From positions 76,291-140,290 of the forward strand of contig JOHN01000011.1 of NCBI GenBank assembly GCA_000719695.1: DNA of 64,000 nt. The letters run 5' to 3'. The notes under the pieces were generated by a model, which worked only from the letters and a program-made list of their open reading frames with translations, was not told the DNA's origin and did not search any database. The position numbers and the translations under genes were made by a program. How positions within the stretch are numbered: position 1 is the stretch's first letter; the number at the start of each line of letters is the position of its first letter. This DNA comes from Streptomyces sp. NRRL F-6131 (GTDB lineage Bacteria; Actinomycetota; Actinomycetes; Streptomycetales; Streptomycetaceae). Shown here in pieces: positions 1 through 8,509 of the stretch.

Positions 1-740
1 GTGACGCCGTCGCGCTGATCCGCGCCAAGCTCGGCGTCCCCCAGGTGGACGTCGTCGGCTGGAGCAAGGGCGAGATGTCGGCACGGTCCTACGTCTCCTC
101 GGTCAAGCCGTCCTGGGGCCGCCCCTACGCGGGGGACGTGCGCAAGCTGATCACCCTCGGCGGACCGAACGGCGGCTACGACTACCCGTTCGCCCACGGC
201 TGGGCGCACGACTTCTCGATCTGGCCCCAGTGCGGCGGCGCCGTCAACGCCCCCGCGCCGCACCTGCGGATGACCTGCTACGGCACCTACACCGCGCATC
301 CCGAGTTCTCCTTCGCCCCCAGCGGCGGCTACGACGTCTACCCCGGGCAGCGGCAGATGCTGGCCCGCTGGGACTCCGCCGTCGGCATCGACCAGTCCCA
401 GCAGGACTGGTACACCACCTACCACGGCGGACAGGGCTTCTACACCGACGGCGGCGGCATCCAGGCCGCGATCGACGCCGGCTCGCTGATCGCCCCGCTG
501 CACCGGGCCGGGGTGCCCGCCCAGGTGAGGACCTACCTGCTGGCGGGCGGTGCGCCCAGCGTCGTCGGCATCTTCAACGAGAACCGCGGCCCGAGCGACG
601 GCGTGGTCCTGGTGGCCAGCGCACTGGACACCACCGGCATCGCCACCGTCGGCGGCACCGCCCTGATCGCCCTCGCCAACCACCTGCAACTCGGCTGGGA
701 CGGCGCGGCGAACGCGCAGGTCGCCGGCTGGCTGAACTGA
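1..740 (+). CDS. alpha/beta hydrolase (lipase/esterase type), 5' end missing
   Basis: The reading frame is open from base 3 and its start lies outside the window, so 245 residues are visible. A nucleophile elbow G-W-S-K-G sits at visible residues 19-23 (Ser21). A candidate acid is Asp199 in GPSDGVV, and a candidate catalytic His is His227 in ANHLQLGWD, giving the Ser-Asp-His order of alpha/beta hydrolases. The region between is rich in Gly, Tyr and Trp, as in secreted actinobacterial lipases and esterases. Whether it is exported cannot be judged because the N-terminus is cut. The next hydrolase gene starts 11 bases downstream, so the two are probably co-transcribed. Substrate unknown. Confidence 0.75.
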   Translation, partial: DAVALIRAKLGVPQVDVVGWSKGEMSARSYVSSVKPSWGRPYAGDVRKLITLGGPNGGYDYPFAHGWAHDFSIWPQCGGAVNAPAPHLRMTCYGTYTAHPEFSFAPSGGYDVYPGQRQMLARWDSAVGIDQSQQDWYTTYHGGQGFYTDGGGIQAAIDAGSLIAPLHRAGVPAQVRTYLLAGGAPSVVGIFNENRGPSDGVVLVASALDTTGIATVGGTALIALANHLQLGWDGAANAQVAGWLN

Positions 741-751
741 GGAGCCGCCGG

Positions 752-1828
752 ATGATCGTCGAGCGACCGGTCGTCACCGACCGACTGACGGTGAACCACG
801 CCGAGATCGAGGGCCGTACCGGGGAGCCGGTGGTCCTGGTGCACGGCAACGTCTCCTCCAGCGCCTTCTGGCACCCGACCATGGCCGAACTCCCGGCCCG
901 CTACCGCCCGCTGGCGCCCGACCTGCGCGGCTTCGGCGGCACCGAACCGCTGCCGGTGGACGCCACCCGGGGCCTGCGCGACCACAGCGAGGACCTGCTC
1001 TCCTGGTTCCGGGCGCTGGCCCTCGGCCCGGTGCACCTGGTCGGCTGGAGCATGGGCGGCGGGGTGGTGCTGCAACTGCTGCGCGACCACCCGGAGCTGG
1101 TCCGCACGCTCACCCTGGTCAACCCGGTCTCCCCGTACGGCTTCGGCGGCACCCACGGGGTCGACGGGCGGCTCAACTCGCCCGACGGCGCGGGCTCCGG
1201 CGCCGGCACCGCGGCGGCCGAGTTCGTCCGACTGCTGGGCGAGGGCGAAGCCGGCGCCGGGTCGCCGTTCGCACCCCGCTCGGTGCTGGACACCGCCTAC
1301 GTCAGCGAGCCGCTGGCCGAACCGGACCGCTACGTGGCCGCGATGCTGACCACCCGGACCGGGGAGGACCACTTCCCCGGCGACAGCCGCCCGGCCGCCG
1401 CCTGGCCGGGCTTCCGCCCCGGCGGACGCGGCGTGCTCAACTCGATGGCACCGACCCACTTCCGGATCGACGACCTGGACGCGGTCGAGCCGAAGCCGCC
1501 GGTCCTGTGGATCCGGGGGTCGGCCGACGTGATCGTCTCCGACACCTCGCTGTTCGACGTGGCCCACCTGGGAGCCCTCGGCGTCGTTCCGGACTGGCCC
1601 GGCGCGCAGACCCGCCCGGCCCAGCCGATGGTCGCCCAGACGCGCGGCGCGCTGGAGCGCTACGCCGCCGCGGGCGGCCGGGTGCGGGAGGTGGTGGTCG
1701 ACGGAGCCGGGCACAGCGTGCACCTGGAGCGCCCGAAGGAGTTCCTGGCGGCGCTGGTCGCGACCCTGGACGGCGCGCCGGTAGGGGAGTCGGACGGGGC
1801 GCCGATCGAGGCGGAGAACGGGGCCTGA
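752..1828 (+). CDS. alpha/beta hydrolase
   Basis: This encodes 358 residues. The ATG is chosen because GGAG lies 7 bases upstream (741-744) and the fold begins directly after it; the open frame extending further upstream overlaps the preceding hydrolase. Family signatures are the oxyanion segment VLVHGN (residues 28-33), the nucleophile elbow GWSMGG with Ser100, an acid in the strand LWIRGSADVIV and His in GAGHSVHLE near the C-terminus. An insert of about 120 residues in the cap region (roughly 135-260) is Gly/Ala-rich. It lies 11 bases behind another hydrolase, suggesting a two-gene unit that ends at a strong hairpin. The substrate cannot be read from the sequence. Confidence 0.85.
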   Translation: MIVERPVVTDRLTVNHAEIEGRTGEPVVLVHGNVSSSAFWHPTMAELPARYRPLAPDLRGFGGTEPLPVDATRGLRDHSEDLLSWFRALALGPVHLVGWSMGGGVVLQLLRDHPELVRTLTLVNPVSPYGFGGTHGVDGRLNSPDGAGSGAGTAAAEFVRLLGEGEAGAGSPFAPRSVLDTAYVSEPLAEPDRYVAAMLTTRTGEDHFPGDSRPAAAWPGFRPGGRGVLNSMAPTHFRIDDLDAVEPKPPVLWIRGSADVIVSDTSLFDVAHLGALGVVPDWPGAQTRPAQPMVAQTRGALERYAAAGGRVREVVVDGAGHSVHLERPKEFLAALVATLDGAPVGESDGAPIEAENGA

Positions 1829-1838
1829 CGGCGGGACG

Positions 1839-1870
1839 GCCCTGGAGGTGCCGGCGGGCACCTCCAGGGC
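1839..1870. terminator. bidirectional intrinsic-like terminator hairpin
   Basis: A perfect 14-bp inverted repeat (1839-1852 and 1857-1870) with the 4-base loop GGCG lies between the convergent hydrolase gene (stop 1828) and dnaE (stop 1882). There is no T-tract, which is common for streptomycete terminators. It could serve both strands. Confidence 0.8.
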
Positions 1871-1881
1871 TGCGCCGTTCG

Positions 1882-4800
1882 CTACCGGACCGTGGTGCCG
1901 GCCCAGGCGCGGTTGCCGAGGAGCGTCTTGACGTCCGAGGCGAAGCCGTTGTCGGGGTTCACCTGGTACCCGAGCTCGTAGAGGGTGTCCTTGTCCCAGC
2001 CGGTGGTCAGCAGCCGGACCGGGACGTCGCCGGGGTGGGCCTGGAGGGCGAGCTTGAGCTCGGCGACGATCTCGGGGGTGATCCGGGCGGCCGGGACGCT
2101 GATCTGGACCGGGGGCTTGGTGCCGAGCTCGGCGGAGGAGACGTCGAGGGTGGTGAGCTCCTGCCCGAAGATGCTCAGCGAGCCGTCGCGCTCGTTGAGG
2201 CGGCCGCGCACCGAGACGACGTTGTCCTCCACCATCTGCTCGGCCATCAGGTTGTACGTGGCGGGGAAGAAGAGCACCTCGACCGAGCCGTCGCGGTCGG
2301 CGACGGTGATGATCGCCCACGCGTTGCCGGCCTTGTTGATCCGGCGGTCCACCGCGGTGATCAGGCCGGAGAGGCGCACCTCGCCCTCGGTCCGGCCGGA
2401 GCCGAGGAGGTCGGCGATCGAGGTGTCGCGGTTCTGGGCCAGGATGTGCTCGGCGCCGTCCAGCGGGTGGCTGGAGACGTAGAGGCCGAGCATCTCGCGT
2501 TCCAGGGAGAGGAGTTGGCGGCGCGGCCACTCGCGGTCGGTGAGCTGGAAGTCCAGGCCGATGCCGCCGCCCTCCTCGGCGTCGAGCGCGCCGAAGAGGT
2601 CGTCCTGGCCGATCGCCTGCTGCTTCTTCACCCCGGTGACGGCGTCGATCGCGCTCTCGTGGACGGTGCTCAGCGAGAGCCGGGTGTGCCCGAGCGAGTC
2701 GAACGCGCCCGCCTTGACCAGGGAGTCGACGGTGCGCTTGTTGCACACCACCAGCTCGACCTTGTCCAGGAAGTCCGGGAAGGAGGTGTACTTGCCCTTC
2801 TCGGCGCGGGTGGCGACCAGCGACTCGATGACCGGGACGCCGACGTTGCGCACCGCCTTGAGGCCGAAGCGGACGTCGCTGCCGACGGCGGTGAAGTCGA
2901 CCACCGACTCGTTGACGTCGGGGGAGAGGATCCGGATGCCCATCTGCCGGCACTCGGCCAGGTAGACCGCCATCTTGTCCTTGTCGTCGGCGACCGAGGT
3001 GAGCAGGGCGGCCATGTACTCGGCGGGGTAGTTGGCCTTGAGGTAGGCGGTCTGGTACGAGACCAGTCCGTAGGCGGCGGAGTGCGATTTGTTGAAGGCG
3101 TAGCCGGCGAACGGGACCAGGACGTCCCAGACGGCCTGGATGGCCTCGTCGGAGTAGCCGCGCTCCTTGCAGCCGGCGTGGAAGGGGACGAACTCCTTCT
3201 CCAGGACCTCCTTCTTCTTCTTGCCCATCGCCCGGCGGAGCAGGTCGGCCTGGCCGAGCGAGTAGCCGGCGAGCACCTGCGCCGCTCGCTGCACCTGCTC
3301 CTGGTAGACGATCAGTCCGTAGGTCGGGCCGAGGACGTCCTTGAGCGGCTCCTCCAGCTCGGGGTGGATCGGGATGATCTCCTGCTGGGCGTTCTTGCGG
3401 AGCGCGTAGTTGGTGTGCGAGTTCATGCCCATCGGGCCGGGCCGGTACAGCGCGGAGACGGCGGAGATGTCGGCGAACTCGGTGGGCTTCATCAGCTTGA
3501 GCAGGGCGCGCATGGGGCCGCCGTCGAGCTGGAAGACGCCGAGGGTGTCGCCGCGGGCGAGCAGCTGGTAGGTGGTGGGGTCGTCGATCGGGATCTTCTC
3601 GATGTCGACGTCGACGCCCCGGTTGGCCTTCACGATCTTGATGCAGTGGTCGATGATGCCCAGGTTCCGCAGACCCAGGAAGTCCATCTTGATCAGGCCC
3701 ATGGCTTCGCACGACGGGTAGTCGAAGCCGGTGATGATCACGCCGTCCTTGTCCCGCATGTGCAGCGGGATCAGGTCGAGCAGCGGTGTCGAGGAGAGGA
3801 TGACGGCGGCGGCGTGCACTCCGGTGCCGCGGATCAGGCCCTCGATGCCGAGCCCGGTGTCGATGATCTTCTTGACGTCGGACTCGTTCTCGTACAGCGA
3901 GCGGATCTCGGTGCCCTCGTTGTACCGGGGGTGCTTGTCGTTGAAGAGGTCGGCCAGCGGGACGCCCTTGCCCATGACGTCCGGCGGCATCGCCTTGGTG
4001 ATTCGGTCGCCCATCGCGAAGGGGTAGCCGAGGATGCGGTTGGCGTCCTTGACGGCGGCCTTGGCCTTGATCGTGCCGAAGGTGTTGACCTGGGCGGTGT
4101 AGGCGGAGCCGTACTTCTCGGTGACGTAGCGCACCATCTGGTCGCGCTGGCGGTCGTCGAAGTCGATGTCGACGTCCGGGGGGTTGATGCGCTCGGGGTT
4201 GAGGAACCGCTCGAACAGCAGGTCGTGCTCCAGCGGGTCCAGCTCGGTGATCCGGGTCAGGTAGGAGACCATCGAGCCGGCCGCCGAGCCTCGGCCCGGG
4301 CCGACCGGGATGCCGTTGTCCCGGGCGTACTGGCAGATGTCGGCGACCACGAGGAAGTAGGCGTCGAAGCCCATCGGGGAGATGACGCCCATCTCCAGCT
4401 CGACCCGGTCCAGCACCTCCTGGCTCGGGTTGTCGCCGTAGCGGTGCTGGAGCCCGGCGGCGATCTTCTGGCGCAGGAACGAGGCCTGGGTCTCGCCCTC
4501 GGGCACGTCGAACTGCGGCATCCGGTCGACGTACGTGAACACCTCGTCGTACGACTCGACCCGCTCCGCGATGGCCAGCGTGTTGTCGCAGGCCTCGGGC
4601 AGCTCGCGGAAGAGCTCGCGCATCTCCTCGGCGGTCTTGACGTAGTAACCGGTGCCCTGGAACTTGAACCGGTTCGGGTCGTCCTTGTTCTTGCCCACGC
4701 CGACACAGAGCAGGCTGTCGTGGGCGTCCGCCTGGTCGGCGGTGACGTAGTGCGAGTCGTTGGTGGCCAGCAGCGGGATGTTCAGCTGCTTGGCGAGGCG

Positions 4801-5439
4801 CAGCAGGTCCTCGCGCACGTCCTGCTCGATGGAGAGGCCGTGGTCCATCAGCTCCAGGAAGTAGTTCTCCTTGCCGAAGATGTCCTGGTAGGCGCCGGCG
4901 GCCTTGACGGCCTCCTCGTACTGCCCGAGCCGCAGCCGGGTCTGCACCTCGCCCGAGGGGCAGCCGGTGGTGGCGATGATCCCGGTGGCGTTGGCGGCGA
5001 TCAGCTCGCGGTCCATCCGGGGCTTCATGTAGTAGCCCTCCATCGACGCGAGCGAGGAGAGCTTGAAGAGGTTCCGCAGGCCGGCGGCGTTCTGCGCCCA
5101 CATGGTCATGTGGGTGTAGCGGCCGCCGCCGGAGACGTCCTTGCCGCCCTCGCCGTCCGCGCTGGCCGGCCGCTGGCCGCCGGGCGACCAGAACACCTGC
5201 TTCTTGTGGAAGCGCGAGGACGGGGCGACGTACGCCTCGATGCCGATGATCGGCTTGACGCCGGTCTTGGCGGCGGCGTGGAAGAACTCGTAGGCACCGA
5301 ACATGTTGCCGTGGTCGCTCATCGCGATGGCGGGCATGCCCTGTCTCTCCGCCTCGGCGAAGAGCTTCCCGTTCTTCGCGGCCCCGTCCAGCATCGAGTA
5401 CTCGGTGTGGACGTGCAGGTGCGCGAAGCTGTCGGACAC
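1882..5439 (-). CDS. dnaE: DNA polymerase III subunit alpha (replicative polymerase)
   Basis: This is the catalytic subunit of the chromosomal replicase, which extends DNA in the holoenzyme with the beta clamp. It encodes 1185 residues, the usual DnaE1 length. The GTG at 5439 is chosen because GAGGAG lies 9 bases upstream (5449-5454) and the PHP domain starts immediately (HLHVHTEYS, residues 6-14). Polymerase signatures are present: GPGRGSAAGSM, then the catalytic aspartates in PDVDIDFDD, and later GVHAAAVILS. The C-terminal third holds the helix-hairpin-helix and OB-fold regions typical of DnaE. It stands alone, convergent with a hydrolase gene and divergent from a protein kinase. No sign of damage. 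Confidence 0.98.
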   Translation of the reverse strand: MSDSFAHLHVHTEYSMLDGAAKNGKLFAEAERQGMPAIAMSDHGNMFGAYEFFHAAAKTGVKPIIGIEAYVAPSSRFHKKQVFWSPGGQRPASADGEGGKDVSGGGRYTHMTMWAQNAAGLRNLFKLSSLASMEGYYMKPRMDRELIAANATGIIATTGCPSGEVQTRLRLGQYEEAVKAAGAYQDIFGKENYFLELMDHGLSIEQDVREDLLRLAKQLNIPLLATNDSHYVTADQADAHDSLLCVGVGKNKDDPNRFKFQGTGYYVKTAEEMRELFRELPEACDNTLAIAERVESYDEVFTYVDRMPQFDVPEGETQASFLRQKIAAGLQHRYGDNPSQEVLDRVELEMGVISPMGFDAYFLVVADICQYARDNGIPVGPGRGSAAGSMVSYLTRITELDPLEHDLLFERFLNPERINPPDVDIDFDDRQRDQMVRYVTEKYGSAYTAQVNTFGTIKAKAAVKDANRILGYPFAMGDRITKAMPPDVMGKGVPLADLFNDKHPRYNEGTEIRSLYENESDVKKIIDTGLGIEGLIRGTGVHAAAVILSSTPLLDLIPLHMRDKDGVIITGFDYPSCEAMGLIKMDFLGLRNLGIIDHCIKIVKANRGVDVDIEKIPIDDPTTYQLLARGDTLGVFQLDGGPMRALLKLMKPTEFADISAVSALYRPGPMGMNSHTNYALRKNAQQEIIPIHPELEEPLKDVLGPTYGLIVYQEQVQRAAQVLAGYSLGQADLLRRAMGKKKKEVLEKEFVPFHAGCKERGYSDEAIQAVWDVLVPFAGYAFNKSHSAAYGLVSYQTAYLKANYPAEYMAALLTSVADDKDKMAVYLAECRQMGIRILSPDVNESVVDFTAVGSDVRFGLKAVRNVGVPVIESLVATRAEKGKYTSFPDFLDKVELVVCNKRTVDSLVKAGAFDSLGHTRLSLSTVHESAIDAVTGVKKQQAIGQDDLFGALDAEEGGGIGLDFQLTDREWPRRQLLSLEREMLGLYVSSHPLDGAEHILAQNRDTSIADLLGSGRTEGEVRLSGLITAVDRRINKAGNAWAIITVADRDGSVEVLFFPATYNLMAEQMVEDNVVSVRGRLNERDGSLSIFGQELTTLDVSSAELGTKPPVQISVPAARITPEIVAELKLALQAHPGDVPVRLLTTGWDKDTLYELGYQVNPDNGFASDVKTLLGNRAWAGTTVR

Positions 5440-5603
5440 GGCGCTGGACTCCTCGGCAGGACGACGGTACGGGCAAGCGGTCAAGGCTAGTCGGTCGGCG
5501 TCCCCGACACGCCGCCCAGGGGTACCGGGCGCGTGACCTCGACCACCCCGGCCGGCTCCTCGGGGGTGTCCGGCCGGCCGGTCGCGCCGCGCTGCCCCGA
5601 CGG

Positions 5604-5638
5604 TTCCGTGACCTTGATCCCTTTCGTGACCTTGATCC
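5604..5638. repeat. two 17-base direct repeats upstream of the kinase gene
   Basis: Near-identical copies (TTCCGTGACCTTGATCC at 5604-5620 and TTTCGTGACCTTGATCC at 5622-5638) occur with an 18-base period in the 288-base space between the divergent dnaE and kinase genes. They could be a tandem regulator site or simple duplication. No other feature was recognised in this gap. Confidence 0.6.
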
Positions 5639-5727
5639 AACCCGCGGACGGGCCCGGGACCGATACGGTCGGCTCCGGGGGGCGTGAGGCGTGGACGTCG
5701 CGCCGGGGTCGAGGGGAGTGTGGGGCG

Positions 5728-7548
5728 ATGCAGCCGCTGGCAGCGGACGATCCGCGGCAGGTGGGCGAGTACCGGCTGCTGCGGCGGCTCGGCGCGGGCG
5801 GGATGGGCCGGGTCTACCTGGGCCGGACGGCGGGCGGGCGGGTCGTGGCCGTCAAGGTGGTCCGGCCGGACCTGGTGGGCGACGCCGACTTCCGGGCCCG
5901 GTTCCGGCAGGAGGTCGCGGCGGCCCGCCGGGTCGGCGGGGCCTGGACGGCGCCGGTCCTGGACGCCGACACCGAGGGCGCCCACCCCTGGGTGGCCACC
6001 GGCTACGTCGCCGGGCCCGCGCTCATCGCCGCGGTGCGGGACTTCGGGCCGCTGCCCGAGCCGGCCGTGCGGACGCTGGGCGTCGGTCTGGCCGAGGCGC
6101 TCGCCCAGGTGCACGGGCTCGGCCTGGTGCACCGGGACGTCAAGCCGTCGAACGTGCTGCTGACCCTGGACGGCCCCCGGCTGATCGACTTCGGCATCGC
6201 CCGCGCGCTGGACGCCACCACCGTGCTCACCCAGTCCGGCCAGGTGGTCGGCTCGCCGGGGTTCATGTCGCCGGAGCAGGCGAACGGACGGTCGGCCGGG
6301 CCGGCCAGTGACGTCTTCTCGCTCGGTGCGGTGCTCGCGTACGCGGCGACCGGCGCGATGCCGTTCGGCTCCGGGGTGAGCACGCCCGTCCTGCTCTACC
6401 GGGTGGTGCACGAGGAGCCGGACCTCTCCGGGCTGGCCCCCGGACCGCTGCGCTCGATCGTGCTCGACTGCCTGGCCAAGGACCCGGCCGTCCGTCCGAC
6501 GCCCGACCGGCTGCGGGAGTGGCTGGACGACGACGGCGCGGCCGCTGCCCGGCTGGGGCGCGGGGACTGGCTGCCGCAGGGGCTGGCGGCGGCGGTCGGG
6601 CGCAGCGCCGTGCAGCTGCTGGAGCTGGAGGAGGAGCGGGAGGCGCGGGACGGGCGGGAGGCGGCGGCCCCGGTGACGGCGGCGCCCGGGTTCGATCCGC
6701 TGGCGCCGTCGGTCCCGCCAGGCTCGTCGGTCCCGCCGGGCTTCGGGCCGCCGCCGGCCTTCGGCCCGCCGCCCGGAGGCCCGTACGCGTCGACCCCGCC
6801 CCCGATCCCGGCCCCACCGCCGGCGGTACCGGTCACGAGGACGGTCCACGGGCCGGTCCCGACGCCGCGGCGCGGCCGGGGGGCGTACGGCGCGGTGGCG
6901 TCCGTGCTGGCCGTCGCGCTGCTGGCGGGCGGGGGGTACCTGCTGTTCCAGAACCTGCGGAACGACGACGACGGGCGGACCGACGGTGCCGCCGCCGCGG
7001 CGAAGCCGAGCGCGAGCAGCACCCCGCCGAAGCCGCCCGCGACCACCCCGGCCGCCGACCCGACCCGCCCCACCGGCCCGGCGTCCTCCCCGACCGCCGG
7101 CGCGACGGCGCCCGACGGCCCGGCCTCGGAGAGCCCCGAACCCACCGACGAAGGCTCCGAGCCCTCCCCGTCCCCGACCGACCCGGGGCCGGGCGTCATC
7201 CCGGCGAAGTACCTCGGGACCTGGGTCGGCGAGACCAGGTCCGCCGACGGGGACGTCCTCACCCTCACCCTCACGCTCGCCCAGTCGGCGCCGAGCGAGC
7301 GGACGAGCAGGATCCGCTCGGAGTCGGCGAAGACCGGCGCCTGGTGCGAGAGCGACTGGACGCTCAGCAGCGCCGACGACACCAAGGTCGTCTACGCCTC
7401 CCGGTTGAGGGGCTCCTCGCCCGGGGAGGGCTGCGCCTCGGAGCGTTCGACGTACCGCTCGGTGACGGTGACGCCGGAGGACGCCCTCCGGTACAGCGTG
7501 GACTTCAGCAAGCCGCAGAACTACGTGGTGCTGCGGAAGAAGGGCTGA
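5728..7548 (+). CDS. membrane-anchored serine/threonine protein kinase
   Basis: This encodes 606 residues. The ATG at 5728 follows a GGGGAG-type ribosome site and places the kinase fold at the N-terminus. Hanks motifs: Gly-rich loop LGAGGMGRVY (21-30), invariant Lys43 in AVKVV, catalytic loop HRDVKPSN (135-142), DFG (154-156) and the activation/APE-like segment GSPGFMSPEQ. A Pro-rich linker follows the kinase domain. One transmembrane helix (about 388-408) then leads to a Ser/Thr/Pro-rich stalk and an external domain with GTWVGETRSADGDVLTLTL and two Cys. It is PknB-like in plan but has no PASTA repeats. It probably senses an extracellular signal and phosphorylates cytoplasmic targets. It is transcribed divergently from dnaE. 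Confidence 0.95.
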   Translation: MQPLAADDPRQVGEYRLLRRLGAGGMGRVYLGRTAGGRVVAVKVVRPDLVGDADFRARFRQEVAAARRVGGAWTAPVLDADTEGAHPWVATGYVAGPALIAAVRDFGPLPEPAVRTLGVGLAEALAQVHGLGLVHRDVKPSNVLLTLDGPRLIDFGIARALDATTVLTQSGQVVGSPGFMSPEQANGRSAGPASDVFSLGAVLAYAATGAMPFGSGVSTPVLLYRVVHEEPDLSGLAPGPLRSIVLDCLAKDPAVRPTPDRLREWLDDDGAAAARLGRGDWLPQGLAAAVGRSAVQLLELEEEREARDGREAAAPVTAAPGFDPLAPSVPPGSSVPPGFGPPPAFGPPPGGPYASTPPPIPAPPPAVPVTRTVHGPVPTPRRGRGAYGAVASVLAVALLAGGGYLLFQNLRNDDDGRTDGAAAAAKPSASSTPPKPPATTPAADPTRPTGPASSPTAGATAPDGPASESPEPTDEGSEPSPSPTDPGPGVIPAKYLGTWVGETRSADGDVLTLTLTLAQSAPSERTSRIRSESAKTGAWCESDWTLSSADDTKVVYASRLRGSSPGEGCASERSTYRSVTVTPEDALRYSVDFSKPQNYVVLRKKG

Positions 7549-7549
7549 T

Positions 7550-7912
7550 CCGTACCAGCGAGGAGGTGCGCGCGGCCTGCCGCAGCAACTGGGAGTACCG
7601 GGGCGTCGACGCGGTCCCGATGCGCGACATGCCCGACGAGCTCGCCGCCCACCTGGAGGACGCCGAGGCCGCCGGACGCACCCCCGAGGACGTCGTCGGC
7701 CGCGACGTCCGGTCCTTCGCCGCCGACCGGGCCCGGGCCCGCACCCCGCTCTCCCGCCGGCGCCCCGGATCGCCGCGATGGCCTCCTTCGTCCTCGGCGG
7801 CCTGCTGCTGCTCACCCTCCTGGTGCGGCGCAGCACCGAACTGGACGTGACCGCCGACCGGATCGCCTTCTTCGCGGCCGTCGCGGCGGTCACCGTCGCC
7901 GCGACCGGGGAC
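7550..7912 (+). pseudogene. truncated, frameshifted small membrane-protein gene remnant
   Basis: Directly after the kinase stop, one frame reads an N-terminal helical domain (SEEVRAACRSNWEYRG, then DELAAHLEDAEAAGRTPEDV). Around 7755-7778 the sense moves to another frame with a hydrophobic segment (MASFVLGGLLLLTLLVRRS, then DRIAFFAAVAAVTVAA). Coding sense stops near 7905-7912. No single open frame covers it and no C-terminus follows. The N-terminal part resembles the helical domain of small actinobacterial membrane proteins of the DUF1129/HAAS kind, recalled from general pattern only. The 3' end abuts another broken gene on the opposite strand. Confidence 0.55.
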
Positions 7913-7919
7913 CCCGCAG

Positions 7920-8415
7920 GGCGGGAATCCGCCGCCGACGTCCACCGTCAACCGGCCGTCGGCGGCCTTCGCCAGGCTCCGCAGTACCTCCGCCCAGGAC
8001 ACCAGCGCCTCCCGGTACGCCTCCGGCCCGGACAGCGTCGCCACCCCGACGTGCACGCTCCGCACCGGCAGTCCGGCCCGGCCCAGCAGCTCCCTGGCCC
8101 GCTCCACCTCGGCCGGCAGCAGCCCGAGCCGCGACCACGCGCCGTCACCACCCCGGGTCGCGAGCCGCAGCCCCACCGGCGGCCACCCGCCGGGCAGTTC
8201 GGGCAGGTGGAGCAGCTCGCGCAGCTCGGTCAGCGAGTCGACGTGGACCAGCACGCCGAGCCGCGCCGCCCGGGTCAGCTCCGCCGGGCTCTTCACCGGC
8301 CCGTCGAAGAAGATCCGCTCCGGAGCGAAGCCGGCCGCCAGCGCCGGCGGTGCAGCACCTCCCGGCTCGGTTCGTTCGTACGGCCGCGCAGCACGATAGG
8401 CGAGCCCGACCGGCT
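7920..8415 (-). pseudogene. remnant of a PLP-dependent group IV decarboxylase (LysA-like)
   Basis: Reading leftward, residues of the alanine-racemase-fold decarboxylases appear in order: TNEPSREVL near 8380; then, after a frame change near 8340, AAGFAPERIFFDGPVKSPAEL; then VHVDSLTEL, GLRLATR, SRLGLLPAEV and VHVGVATLSG; then LTVDVGGGFP, ending at about 7922. This matches the front half of diaminopimelate/ornithine decarboxylases. The N-terminal Lys segment, the second half and an intact frame are all missing. It is on the same strand as, and about 95 bases beyond, the end of the unusual biosynthetic operon, so it may be a lost operon member. The break near 7912-7920 joins it to another truncated gene. 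Confidence 0.65.
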
Positions 8416-8509
8416 TGTCAGTGCCGCCCCGCCGGGGCGCACCGGTCGCGGGGGTCGTCGTCGACCGCCGCGACCGGCCCGCCGAGGCGTCGCGGGTGCT
8501 GCGGTGGTG

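Noticed and set aside
533..5476. Very long Arg/Pro/Ala-rich frames opposite and beside dnaE
   Set aside because: They are alternative-frame readings of dnaE and its neighbours with the biased composition of GC-rich shadows; they have no ribosome site or domain.
7920..8415. Intact diaminopimelate decarboxylase
   Set aside because: Only the front half is present, with a frame change and without the PLP-lysine segment or the C-terminal domain.
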